In this document: positions 13,747-21,857 of the stretch, piece after piece | How the letters are laid out: each line of letters opens with the position of its first letter | How positions within the stretch are numbered: the first letter of the stretch is position 1 | From: CAZAIO01 sp964485235 | Lineage (GTDB): Bacteria > Chloroflexota > Dehalococcoidia > GIF9 > UBA5629 | Direction of reading: 5' to 3' | DNA length: 24,460 nucleotides | Assembly: GCA_964485235.1 (NCBI GenBank) | Contig: CAZAIO010000028.1 | Location: 1-24,460 of the forward strand | Program-made: the position numbers and the translations under genes | Notes under the pieces: generated by a model | Databases searched by the model: none | The model's input: the letters and a program-made list of their open reading frames with translations, nothing else | Told to the model about the DNA's origin: nothing

Positions 13747-15498
13747 ATGTCCGATAAACCATTACATATTCTAGTCGATTCACTCCTACTCCGAATTCGT
13801 TCATCTGAGATTATTACGGGACTCATACTCTCCGTAATGGTCGGAGTAGTAGCCGGTCTGGGAGCAGTGGCTTTCAGGTGGCTGATCCGTAATTTCCATA
13901 CACTCTTCTTCGATTTAGGCGGTCAACTCCTGTCATTTTTGGGCAACTATTACGTCATTATCGTTCCAGCGGTCGGCGGACTGATCGTGGGAATACTGGT
14001 CTATTTTCTGGCACGCGAGGCTAAGGGGCATGGCGTCCCCGAAGTAATGGAAGCAGTTGCGTTAAAAGGAGGCCGCATACGGCCTCGTGTATCCGTAGTT
14101 AAAGCAATTGCATCATCCGTATGTATTGGAAGCGGAGGATCGGTAGGCAGGGAAGGCCCTATCGTCCAGATAGGTTCGTCTTTCGGTTCAGCCATAGGAC
14201 AATGGCTGAAATTGCCGGACGAGACCATAAAAATGCTGGTAGCCTGCGGCGCCGCAGGTGGCATCTCTGCTACATTTAATGCGCCGATTGCCGGCGTCTT
14301 CTTCGCACTGGAAATAATACTTGGAAGAGTAGTTACCAGAAGATTTGCATATGTCGTTATAAGTTCAGTGGTCGCCGACTTTCTTGCACAGGTGTTTTTA
14401 GGCAATGTACGTGCATTTATTATACCTTCATTTGGTATGATTAGCTCCTGGGAATTTTTATTCTATATAGTTGTCGGCATTCTCGCCGGTTTGGCTTCGG
14501 TTGCATTTATAATCTTGCTATATCGCTGCGAAGACCTGTTCGACCTTATAAAAATCCCCGAATACGTCAAACCCGCATTGGGCGGTATTGCAATGGGAGC
14601 TATAGGTCTATATAGTAAAGACCTTTTCGGAGTCTGCTACGAAGGCATATCCAGTGCATTAACAGGTGAGCTGGCACTGGGTACGCTGCTTATCATGTTC
14701 GTCTTGAAAACTGCTGCCACGTCACTTACTCTGGGGAGCGGCGGTAGTGGAGGTATATTCGCACCCAGCCTTTTTATCGGTGCCATGCTCGGCACAGCCG
14801 TCGGTTCAATCTTCGGGCATTTCTTTCCATCTATTACCGCACCCGCCGGTGCATATGGTATTGTCGGAATGGCGGCTGTGTTCGCCGGCGCTGCACGAGC
14901 CCCTTTTTCCGCAATAATTATTATATTTGAAATGACTCATGACTATGCTATTATACTTCCCCTCATGACTGCAGTTGTTGCCAGCACAATCCTGAGCCAT
15001 GCCCTTAAACGGGAATCAATTTACACGCTCAAGTTACTTCGCCGTCATATCGATATCGAGCAAGAAGAAATGAGCGATGTCATGCGTACTATTACAGTAA
15101 AAGAGGCAATGACCCGTGATTTCCCAACAGTTCCCCTGACCATGCGTATTGACCGTCTTTTAACTGAATTCCACAAAACAGGCCACCACGGTTTTCCGGT
15201 TGTAGACAAGGATGGATATCTCGAAGGAATCGTTACACAGACCGATGTGGAACGCCATCTGGGTACACACACAGGTGAAACACCCCAGACTGTGGGCGAT
15301 ATTGCAACCAAGTCTCCCTTCGTTATCTATGCTGACCAGACTCTCGACAGAGTCCTTAAAACGAGCGAAGAGGAATACGGTCGCATCCCTGTAGTAAGCC
15401 ACGACAATCCGAGACAACTCGTCGGAGTATTGAGACGACCGGATATAATTCGGGCTTATCGTAGAAAGGTGAAAGGCAAAGCACCGGAAAAACTATAG
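13747..15498 (+). CDS. CLC-type chloride channel/transporter with two CBS domains
   Basis: 583 residues. Residues ~20-430 are the CLC membrane domain: GHGVPEV (94-100, the anion-site loop that is GSGIP in E. coli ClcA), GSGGSVGREGPIVQ with gating Glu E136, FNAPIAGVFFALEI (178-190), SGGSGGIFAPSLFIG (331-345), and a pore Tyr at Y426 (ESIYTLKL). By eye the ClcA Ser107 position is His95, and the inner proton Glu203 position is Ile190, with the neighbouring E189 kept. Two CBS domains follow (~455-505 and ~520-572), likely binding adenine nucleotides and regulating gating. The ATG at 13747 has no close ribosome site (AGAGGT at 13723-13728 is 18 bases away) and no better start is seen. It is probably regulated by the upstream ArsR protein. 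Confidence 0.92.
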   Translation: MSDKPLHILVDSLLLRIRSSEIITGLILSVMVGVVAGLGAVAFRWLIRNFHTLFFDLGGQLLSFLGNYYVIIVPAVGGLIVGILVYFLAREAKGHGVPEVMEAVALKGGRIRPRVSVVKAIASSVCIGSGGSVGREGPIVQIGSSFGSAIGQWLKLPDETIKMLVACGAAGGISATFNAPIAGVFFALEIILGRVVTRRFAYVVISSVVADFLAQVFLGNVRAFIIPSFGMISSWEFLFYIVVGILAGLASVAFIILLYRCEDLFDLIKIPEYVKPALGGIAMGAIGLYSKDLFGVCYEGISSALTGELALGTLLIMFVLKTAATSLTLGSGGSGGIFAPSLFIGAMLGTAVGSIFGHFFPSITAPAGAYGIVGMAAVFAGAARAPFSAIIIIFEMTHDYAIILPLMTAVVASTILSHALKRESIYTLKLLRRHIDIEQEEMSDVMRTITVKEAMTRDFPTVPLTMRIDRLLTEFHKTGHHGFPVVDKDGYLEGIVTQTDVERHLGTHTGETPQTVGDIATKSPFVIYADQTLDRVLKTSEEEYGRIPVVSHDNPRQLVGVLRRPDIIRAYRRKVKGKAPEKL

Positions 15499-15585
15499 CT
15501 GCATCCGGCTATTGTTAACATTACAGTAGTATTTACGTTTAAATTATGTCAATAGAATTACCAGGGGAGGTGAAACAGAATAGAG

Positions 15586-15741
15586 ATGAAAAAAACACGG
15601 AAACATAAAACCATACAGGCAATAAAACAAAAGCTTATTTCTACTGTAGAGGAAATAGCACAGGCATTAATTCCAGATAATTCTCCGGTTCCGGTACCTG
15701 TTGCAGTAGAAAATAAAGACCGTCGTCTTCATGAACGCTGA
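15586..15741 (+). CDS. Small basic peptide (51 residues), hypothetical
   Basis: ATG at 15586 to TGA at 15739-15741, preceded by a strong GGGGAGGTG (15565-15572), though 13 bases away. The product starts very basic (MKKTRKHKTIQAIKQK), has an amphipathic middle (LISTVEEIAQALIP), a Pro/Val run (SPVPVPVAV) and a charged end. No family recognised. The ribosome site and the strong terminator 21 bases after the stop support expression. Confidence 0.5.
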   Translation: MKKTRKHKTIQAIKQKLISTVEEIAQALIPDNSPVPVPVAVENKDRRLHER

Positions 15742-15762
15742 TATCCGTTCGAAATAAGCTGA

Positions 15763-15794
15763 CAGGCGGTATCTCTCTGGAGAGATACCGCCTG
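15763..15794. terminator. Strong bidirectional terminator hairpin
   Basis: A perfect 15-base inverted repeat, CAGGCGGTATCTCTC (15763-15777) with its complement at 15780-15794, around a 2-base centre. It lies between the convergent small-peptide gene and the IscU-like gene ending at 15815. The downstream plus strand is moderately T-rich (TTCGATTTATAT); the minus strand also has a T-rich run. Confidence 0.8.
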
Positions 15795-15814
15795 CTTCGA
15801 TTTATATAGTCTGT

Positions 15815-16240
15815 CTATTCACACTTACTGCCGGCAACAAATCGTTCTATCCCCCTGTTTAGAAGCTCCAGAAGCCCTCTTGCTCTCTTGAGCAGGTCAT
15901 CACTTTCACCGTTAATAATCCGTGAAAACACATCTTCCTTAATAAGGCTTATTTCATCGAAGGTTTTCCCTTTGACAAGAGAACACAGTATCTCTACTGC
16001 AACGTTGGACGGTGGATCGCAAATACATAAATACTTAATATCCTCGATGGTATTGTCTTTTACCATAATGTACAGATGAATGTAGTATCGGGCAGACGGT
16101 GAACAAATGGCAATTTTTTCACCGATAGAGTCAAGGAATATCGACGGGTCTTTAAAAGAACCCGCGTGCTCAAAGCCTGCTCTGAGCAATTTTCGATAAT
16201 AACGGATAAGCGTTTCGTCCACTGAAAACGTTCCATTCAA
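15815..16240 (-). CDS. IscU/NifU-like protein with degenerate ligand positions
   Basis: 141 residues. Pattern matches the IscU/NifU N-terminal/SufU scaffold family: FEHAGSFKDPSIFLDS at the start, the paired strands YYIHLYIMVKDNTIEDIKYL, then the helix ending in LVKGKTFDEI, which mirrors the VKGKSLDEA motif of IscU. The three cluster-ligand Cys of IscU appear lost: the first site (PACGD) is ICSPSAR, the second (GCGSA) is CICDPPS with an Asp where the Cys falls in my alignment, and the third Cys is absent near RARGLLELL. Cys 46, 72, 74 and 86 remain nearby. It starts 16 bp after the cysteine desulfurase on the same strand, so the two should work together, perhaps in sulfur transfer rather than cluster assembly. 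No ribosome site stands out. Confidence 0.72.
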   Translation of the reverse strand: MNGTFSVDETLIRYYRKLLRAGFEHAGSFKDPSIFLDSIGEKIAICSPSARYYIHLYIMVKDNTIEDIKYLCICDPPSNVAVEILCSLVKGKTFDEISLIKEDVFSRIINGESDDLLKRARGLLELLNRGIERFVAGSKCE

Positions 16241-16256
16241 GCCGTTTAAAAGGCTT

Positions 16257-17600
16257 TTATATATAACTGCGTTCTTTAAAAATAGTGCCGAGTGTATCCA
16301 TAAACACGTCGCATTCTTCTATCGTATTGTAGAAATAGAAGGAAACCCTGTATGTCATTTTATGTTCCTGAGGCAGACCCGGCTCAGTCCAGCCCTTTCC
16401 GTATATCTTGTTGAAATACGAGTGATTGCAGAAAACGCTGTCCCTGATCATGATGTTGTTTTTTTCGTCGAGTTCCTCCGCTATCCCTACTGCATTCGGC
16501 CTTCTCACCTCAAACGTCAGTATTCCGGCCCTATTGCCCGGATCACCCGGTCCTACTATTCTGAACCATTCTGCATCTCTATACCGTTCCACCAACCGCT
16601 CCGTACAATAAGAATTGAGGCGGGTCTCGGTAGCGCTTATTCTATCCATACCGATATTCTGTATATATTCTACGGCGGCACCGGCGGCAATTTGTCCCGG
16701 ATAATGCTGGATCCCCATCTCAAACCGTTCGGGAGGCAGTGCAAGCTCATATGAGCCATAAGTAGAATCGAGAACCGTCCCTCCGCCAACCATGAATGGC
16801 TCTATGACATCTTCCGCATTATCGTTTTCGTGTGTATCATGGCCGAGCAGTTCTTCTTTTGCGTAAAGCACACCTACTCCCTTTGGACCACACATTTTAT
16901 GTAAAGAGAATGCCAGAAAATCAACGTCGATATCCTTTACATCTACTTTCTTATGCGGAACAGTTTGAGCGGCGTCGAGCAACACATTAATTCCATAATC
17001 ATGGGCAATCCGGACTACTTCTTTAGCCGGTAGCGTATAACCGGTTACATTCGATGTATAATTCATACTAACCAGCCTGACATTACCCCGTTCCAGTTTC
17101 TTTTTGTATTCATCCAGGTTGAAAGTGTCATCTTCATTTGGTTCTACATGATCGACACGAAGACAACCCTTGCGTTGCAGCCGTAACCACGGTATCAGAT
17201 TGGAATTGTGTTCCTTGTCAGTCAGCAATACCACATCCTGCGGGCTGAACCGCAAGCCAAGTGCGACCGTATTAATCGCGTGACTGGCATTCATAGTGAA
17301 TATAATCTCTCTTTTCGATGCAGCGTTTATATATTTCGCGATCGTCTGCCGCGTGCCATTTATCCCCCGCTCTTCATTACCCTCAATCCGATCGGTCACT
17401 TCCCGCGAAAACCAGTGCCTGCTCCGGGAGCCCCCGCAAGCCGGAAAAAGACTATAGTACCCGTTAATCGCATCGATGACCTGCTGAGGAACAAGAGATG
17501 TACACGCGTTATCGAAATATACCGGAGGCTTTCCGTAGCGGCGATTCTTGAGAGCCGGGAAATCGTCTCTTATAGAATCAACGGAACGTTTGTCGTCCAT
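16257..17600 (-). CDS. SufS/CsdA-like cysteine desulfurase (class V aminotransferase)
   Basis: 447 residues, somewhat longer than SufS (about 406). ATG with AAGGAAG upstream. PLP enzyme that would take sulfur from cysteine as an enzyme persulfide. Seen: YFDNACTSLVP (SufS-type N-terminus), H131 in KEHNSNLIPW, D209 in LLDAAQTVPH, PLP-binding Lys235 in SLHKMCGPKGVGVLY, GGGTVLDS, and the candidate catalytic Cys391 in DSVFCNHSYF (where SufS has HHCAQP). The C-terminal YRVSFYFYNTIEE is typical. The motif after the Cys and the segment ~55-85 (GGSRSRHWFSREVTDR, longer than in SufS) differ from typical SufS, so the substrate could differ. The gene is upstream of the IscU-like partner and downstream of the aldehyde oxidoreductase terminator. 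Confidence 0.87.
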   Translation of the reverse strand: MDDKRSVDSIRDDFPALKNRRYGKPPVYFDNACTSLVPQQVIDAINGYYSLFPACGGSRSRHWFSREVTDRIEGNEERGINGTRQTIAKYINAASKREIIFTMNASHAINTVALGLRFSPQDVVLLTDKEHNSNLIPWLRLQRKGCLRVDHVEPNEDDTFNLDEYKKKLERGNVRLVSMNYTSNVTGYTLPAKEVVRIAHDYGINVLLDAAQTVPHKKVDVKDIDVDFLAFSLHKMCGPKGVGVLYAKEELLGHDTHENDNAEDVIEPFMVGGGTVLDSTYGSYELALPPERFEMGIQHYPGQIAAGAAVEYIQNIGMDRISATETRLNSYCTERLVERYRDAEWFRIVGPGDPGNRAGILTFEVRRPNAVGIAEELDEKNNIMIRDSVFCNHSYFNKIYGKGWTEPGLPQEHKMTYRVSFYFYNTIEECDVFMDTLGTIFKERSYI

Positions 17601-17696
17601 TATGACTTCCTTTTAAGATATTGAAAAACAACTTCATACCGCATAATTTAAAAAGTATGAATATTGCAGCTATTATACTATTTTAGCAGGATATGA

Positions 17697-17761
17697 AAAC
17701 CGGCAAGCCCGTATTTATCCGCACTCTTTAGTACGGTGTGCATTACCGTGCTTGCCGGTTT
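17697..17761 (-). terminator. Long-loop inverted repeat after the aldehyde oxidoreductase gene
   Basis: Twelve-base arms AAACCGGCAAGC (17697-17708) and GCTTGCCGGTTT (17750-17761) enclose 41 bases that can themselves fold: CCGTA/TACGG (17709-17713 with 17732-17736) or ACGGT/ACCGT (17733-17737 with 17745-17749). It starts 14 bases beyond the stop of the gene at 17775, so termination is the likely role. The branched shape is more elaborate than usual. Confidence 0.55.
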
Positions 17762-17774
17762 GCCGGAGCATTAA

Positions 17775-20438
17775 TTAACGTGATTTTCCTATGGCTGCTT
17801 TCACCTTATCCGGTGTTGCAGGTAAATTACAGACCCTCGCACCGCACGCGTTATAGATAGCATTGGCAACTGCCGGAGCGGTGGAGACCATCGTCATTTC
17901 ACCGATACCGGTAGCGCCGAGCGGCCCGTTGATACGGGGGGTTTGCAGTTTAATTATCTCCACATCGAAAGCTGTCTGTATAGTAGGGTACTTGAATGTG
18001 ATCCAGTCCTTCGTCTTGCCGAGCACATATTCCTCTCTAAGGGCATACCCGACACCCTGGTCCATTCCACCTTCAAGCTGACCCTCGAGATTCTGAGGAT
18101 GTAATACCGTACCGGCATCCACGCTCGTGGTCATCTTGATGACCCTGACCTCTCCGGTTTCCGTATCCACTTCGACTTCCGCCATTTGTATATTGTGCAC
18201 GTCAGACTCGAAAGAAGCACCCTGTCCGGTCTTCGGGTCGAGAGAGTCGGTCCCCTCTATCTGCTTTGTCCCCTCATACCTGACCGGCTTACCCGCTTTT
18301 TGCAGACCTTTATATGTACTTACACCGGCTTCTTCAATAGCCTTTATTAACTTTTCAATCGCATTCACCAGAGCGCCACCACCCATGTAGGTCATTCTGC
18401 TTGCAGCAGCTGGCCCCATCGGCATCGTTTTTTCAGTATCCCTGGTATACAACCTTATCTTCTCCGTAGGCATATTCAGGAGATGTGCCGCGATCTGGGT
18501 CAACATAGAATCGTTGCCCTCGCCCGGGTCGGCTATCGCAGCATAGATAGTTATACCATCATCTTCGTCCACTTCCACGGCGACGCTTGCCCTGTCACCG
18601 GTCTCGCCGATGCCAAATGAACTGCCGGCAATGCCGACACCCCGTTTTATCCGGCTGCTCTTTTTATTGAACTCCTCTGCATCCTTCTTTGCACGATCAT
18701 AATGCGGTTTAATAGCGTCGCATACTTCTGCATAGGGAAATTGCTTGACGACATATCCGGTCGCCTTGGTCTGACCTACTTTCAACGAATTCATTTTCCT
18801 GAATTCAAGCGGGTCGATGCCCACTTTCTCCGCCATCATATCTATTGTCGATTCAAGTGCGAATGTAGTCTGCGGCGGACCAGCCCCACGGGCAACACCA
18901 CCGGAAGCGTTATTGGTATAGACCAGGCGGGCATTAGCATCGATATTAGGTATATTGTACGAACTCGAAAACATCAGGAGCGCCCGGATAACGGGAATGA
19001 AGCCAAGCAGATAATATGCTCCTTTATTGATCGTTAGCTCATTACAATAGGCAGTCAGGTGCCCTTTGCTGTCGGCTCCCAGTTTCACTTTCATTGAGAA
19101 AGGATGTCGCTTGGAAGTCAGGAACATGGACTCCTGGAGGCTGGGAACAAAGCGGATCGGACGTTTGAAATGAAGCGCCGCGGCAGCAGTAACGGCTTCG
19201 GAAGATATATTAGCTTTCATACCGAACTGACCACCCGCGTAAGCTTCTCTATAACGCACATTTTCCCAACCTAGGGCCCCTGAAATAATCTGTCTGGCTT
19301 CGTGAATAAAAATGCTCCTCCCGTAGACGATAAGCTGTGCATTATCACCCGTACCGTCCAGATAAGCAACACATGCCTCCGGTTCCAGAGGTGACTGGTG
19401 GTTCATTTGCGTATTGAACTCCGCCTCGATGACCGTGGCCGATTGATCGAGTGCCTTCTTTGCATCTCCTTTGATTAAAGGCTGCTGGTAACATAAATTC
19501 GGTGAATGGCTGTGAATCTGTACCGCACCGGGAGCGAGTGCTTCCTCAGGAGTAAGCATTACCGGTAACGGTTCGTATTCCACCTTTACGGCAGCAGCAG
19601 CAGCCCTCGCATGTTCTCTGGTATCGGCCGCTATTGCTATAATCGGATCACCGTAACACCGTACGGTCTCTTCACAAAGTACCGGCTGGTCAGGTGCCAT
19701 AACGATGATCCTGTTCGTTCCCTTAATGTCATCGGCAGTCATGATACCGATAACGCCGGGCATTTTTTTCGCCGCGGTGGTATCGATAGACTTGATCGTT
19801 GCGTGATACTCCGTACTATGGACAAGCGCCAGTTCCACCATATTGTCCAGCTTTATATCTCCGGCGAACTTCACCAGACCGCATGCCTTCAGCATTGCAG
19901 AAGGCCTCGGGTGAGACACACCTATCATACCGGTACCGATAGCCCCACGTACTTTTTCCGGAGTTGTCACTCCTCTGATAAAGCTGCTTGCCAGCAGTAC
20001 CGCATCGACGATTTTCTTGTACCCGGTACACCGGCACAAATTGCGCGCAAGCGCCTTTTTAATTTCTTCCATTCCCGGATCAGGGTTCTGTTCAAGCAAC
20101 ACTTTCGTCGCCATGATCATACCGGGGGTACAGTAACCGCACTGTACGGCACCTGCCAGTACAAATGCTTCCTGTATCAGGTGTGGATTGTCCGGTGTCC
20201 CCAGACCTTCCACCGTGATTACTGATGCTCCGTCAAGGTCCACCAATTTCTTTAGACATGAACGTACCGATTTTCCGTCGACTATTACAGTACAGGCTCC
20301 ACATTGTCCTTTTCTGTCACAGGATTGTTTCGTTCCTGTAAGACCAAGGTCTTCACGTAAGAAATCGAGAAGGACCTGGTCAGGACCTGCTGTAACCTGT
20401 CGTCGGACACCGTTTACAGTCAGGGTAACATTCTTCAT
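17775..20438 (-). CDS. Mop-type molybdenum aldehyde oxidoreductase (single chain)
   Basis: 887 residues, close to the 907 of Desulfovibrio gigas Mop. ATG at 20438 with a strong AAAGGAGG site; a TATAAT (20460-20465, minus) suggests the promoter is right upstream. Residues ~1-75: plant-type [2Fe-2S] domain (C40, C46, C49, C61; GQCGACTV). Residues ~80-160: second [2Fe-2S] domain (C100, C103, C135, C137; CGYCTPGM, NLCRCTGY). Then the molybdopterin-binding body to the C-terminus, with the catalytic Glu in GATGIGEMTM (~E847). No FAD domain, as in Mop, so it should pass electrons to ferredoxin or flavodoxin. It would oxidise an aldehyde or hydroxylate a heterocycle. No maturation genes (XdhC/MocA type) are near. 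The substrate cannot be told. Confidence 0.9.
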   Translation of the reverse strand: MKNVTLTVNGVRRQVTAGPDQVLLDFLREDLGLTGTKQSCDRKGQCGACTVIVDGKSVRSCLKKLVDLDGASVITVEGLGTPDNPHLIQEAFVLAGAVQCGYCTPGMIMATKVLLEQNPDPGMEEIKKALARNLCRCTGYKKIVDAVLLASSFIRGVTTPEKVRGAIGTGMIGVSHPRPSAMLKACGLVKFAGDIKLDNMVELALVHSTEYHATIKSIDTTAAKKMPGVIGIMTADDIKGTNRIIVMAPDQPVLCEETVRCYGDPIIAIAADTREHARAAAAAVKVEYEPLPVMLTPEEALAPGAVQIHSHSPNLCYQQPLIKGDAKKALDQSATVIEAEFNTQMNHQSPLEPEACVAYLDGTGDNAQLIVYGRSIFIHEARQIISGALGWENVRYREAYAGGQFGMKANISSEAVTAAAALHFKRPIRFVPSLQESMFLTSKRHPFSMKVKLGADSKGHLTAYCNELTINKGAYYLLGFIPVIRALLMFSSSYNIPNIDANARLVYTNNASGGVARGAGPPQTTFALESTIDMMAEKVGIDPLEFRKMNSLKVGQTKATGYVVKQFPYAEVCDAIKPHYDRAKKDAEEFNKKSSRIKRGVGIAGSSFGIGETGDRASVAVEVDEDDGITIYAAIADPGEGNDSMLTQIAAHLLNMPTEKIRLYTRDTEKTMPMGPAAASRMTYMGGGALVNAIEKLIKAIEEAGVSTYKGLQKAGKPVRYEGTKQIEGTDSLDPKTGQGASFESDVHNIQMAEVEVDTETGEVRVIKMTTSVDAGTVLHPQNLEGQLEGGMDQGVGYALREEYVLGKTKDWITFKYPTIQTAFDVEIIKLQTPRINGPLGATGIGEMTMVSTAPAVANAIYNACGARVCNLPATPDKVKAAIGKSR

Positions 20439-21276
20439 GCCTGCCTCCTTTATACTTTAATTATAGAAAATTCCACAGGATATTAATCTGTCAGAACATA
20501 GCAGTACAATTTTTCGGTAATGAAATAAGGAGCGTATATCCACAAGGTTCCGGGTAAAAATATTTTTATTTTGTAGTTGCAAGGTATATGGTTATTCTTC
20601 ATCGAAATATGACAGTAAATTACTCATCAAAACCCTGGAATATTTTTTAATAATATACAGACCGCCTAAAAATAAGGATACTACCTTGCAATCATTTACG
20701 CGGACTTCTCTCCCTGTACTGAAGAGACCGGTACTTTCACGATACCTCGCAGATGCCTATAGTGAGTCATAACATTCATGACTGTATGATTTAAAGATCA
20801 ACCGGCCGGCAACAGAAAGTTCGATTTATTCGTTCTAATAATATATATACATCCGGAAATATAGTATAAAACGCTGGTACTGTCAATAGCTTCTATTGCT
20901 GTTGCAGAGCCATGGTAACCTAATAAAGAATATTACACCCATCCTCCGCATTCTCATTTCTATTTTTCCGGCAATTTCTTAATTACCACAACTATTAAGC
21001 CTGTTGCCTTATAGGAAAAACGAGCAGATATACGGTCAACAAAAGAGAGTAAAATCACTGAGGATTATTTTTATTCTTTTTACATATCCGCTAATTCTTA
21101 TAAATATGGAGTATTACCATAGCGTGCAATACCACAATTGTGATGTTTTAAAAAATGGAATAACAGGCCAGGAACTAACAGTACAAATACAGTGAAGGTA
21201 AGATTGTTCTTTCGTTACAGGTACCCGGTAAGCAAAGAAAAAAACAGCTGCATTTATGTATTTGCATATAAAAGAC
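20439..21276. other. Long AT-rich intergenic region
   Basis: 838 bases between the aldehyde oxidoreductase and the tRNA cluster. No convincing gene. A 63-codon frame starting with TTG at 21004 has no ribosome site or recognisable pattern. The region contains a 10-base inverted repeat (20577-20691) and an A-rich run at 21234-21246 that reads as a T-tract in the tRNA direction and may help end that transcript. Confidence 0.6.
20577..20691. repeat. 10-base terminal inverted repeat around ~95 bases
   Basis: TTGCAAGGTA (20577-20586) and TACCTTGCAA (20682-20691) are exact inverted copies 95 bases apart. The inside is AT-rich and non-coding. The shape resembles a tiny non-autonomous element, but no target-site duplication is visible. 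Confidence 0.3.
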
Positions 21277-21359
21277 TGCCGAGGGAGGGACTCGAACCCA
21301 CACTCCTTTGCGGGAAGCGGATTTTAAGTCCGCCGCGTCTGCCATTCCGCCACCTCGGC
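21277..21359 (-). tRNA. tRNA-Leu (anticodon UAA)
   Basis: 83 bases. Acceptor GCCGAGG/CCTCGGC with discriminator A, the long variable arm of a type II tRNA, TPsiC loop GGTTCGAGTCC, and anticodon loop CTTAAAA giving UAA. CCA is not encoded (GTC follows). Last of the five tRNAs in the transcript. Confidence 0.95.
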
Positions 21360-21372
21360 ATTTGAAATTACG

Positions 21373-21444
21373 AGGCGGCGAGCGGACTCGAACCGCTGAA
21401 TAGGGGTTTTGCAGACCCCCGCCTTACCACTTGGCTACGCCGCC
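21373..21444 (-). tRNA. tRNA-Cys (anticodon GCA)
   Basis: 72 bases. Acceptor GGCGGCG/CGCCGCC with the Cys-typical discriminator U, anticodon loop CTGCAAA giving GCA, and TPsiC loop GGTTCGAGTCC. CCA is not encoded. Confidence 0.95.
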
Positions 21445-21456
21445 GTATAAACACAA

Positions 21457-21531
21457 TGGAGCGGAAGACGAGATTCGAACTCGCGACATCCTCCTTGGCA
21501 AGGAGGTGTTCTACCACTGAACTACTTCCGC
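21457..21531 (-). tRNA. tRNA-Gly (anticodon GCC)
   Basis: Body at 21460-21531 with acceptor GCGGAAG/CTTCCGC, discriminator U, anticodon loop TTGCCAA giving GCC, and the usual TTCGAAT loop. CCA is encoded at 21457-21459. Confidence 0.95.
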
Positions 21532-21609
21532 TTCAGAAAAACGTATTATATTATACCACCATAAGCGGATAAAGCTAGTATCGCAAGCCCTGTTCCGCCG
21601 TTTATTACA

Positions 21610-21696
21610 TGGTGCCGAGGAGGAGATTTGAACTCCTACGAGCTTACGCTCACCACCCCCTCAAGATGGCGTGTCTACCGATTCCACCACCTCGGC
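21610..21696 (-). tRNA. tRNA-Leu (anticodon GAG)
   Basis: Type II tRNA with acceptor GCCGAGG/CCTCGGC and discriminator A. The anticodon stem CCATC/GGTGG (one T-G pair) frames the loop TTGAGGG, giving GAG. The long variable arm is GTGAGCGTAAGCTC. CCA is encoded at 21610-21612. Confidence 0.93.
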
Positions 21697-21698
21697 AA

Positions 21699-21775
21699 TG
21701 GCAGGGGTGGCAGGACTCGAACCCACGACCGGCGGTTTTGGAGACCGCTGCTCTACCAAACTGAGCTACACCCCT
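21699..21775 (-). tRNA. tRNA-Trp (anticodon CCA)
   Basis: Acceptor AGGGGTG/CACCCCT with the Trp-typical discriminator G, anticodon loop CTCCAAA giving CCA. The D arm (TAGCTCAG) and TPsiC loop GGTTCGAGTCC are intact. The terminal CCA is encoded at 21699-21701. First tRNA of the transcript, about 47 bases after the predicted start. Confidence 0.95.
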
Positions 21776-21828
21776 TCGCCGCTCAACCCTGGTACGTACG
21801 AGTTCATCAGGGCTCAGTGACGCTAAGA

Positions 21829-21857
21829 ATTGTAGGCGAAATTCTTGAAAAATTCAA
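21829..21857 (-). promoter_or_regulatory. Promoter of the tRNA cluster
   Basis: On the minus strand TTGAAT (21852-21857), exactly 17 bases of spacer, TACAAT (21829-21834). Each hexamer differs little from consensus. It reads into tRNA-Trp with a leader of about 47 bases. Confidence 0.7.

Noticed and set aside
17775..20438. Carbon monoxide dehydrogenase large subunit (CoxL) as identity of the molybdenum enzyme
   Set aside because: The fused two [2Fe-2S] domains on the same chain and absence of medium and small subunits fit Mop-type oxidoreductases; the CoxL active-site loop was not seen.
21004..21195. 63-codon frame starting with TTG in the AT-rich gap
   Set aside because: No ribosome site, rare start codon, no recognisable pattern; AT-rich non-coding sequence gives such frames by chance.
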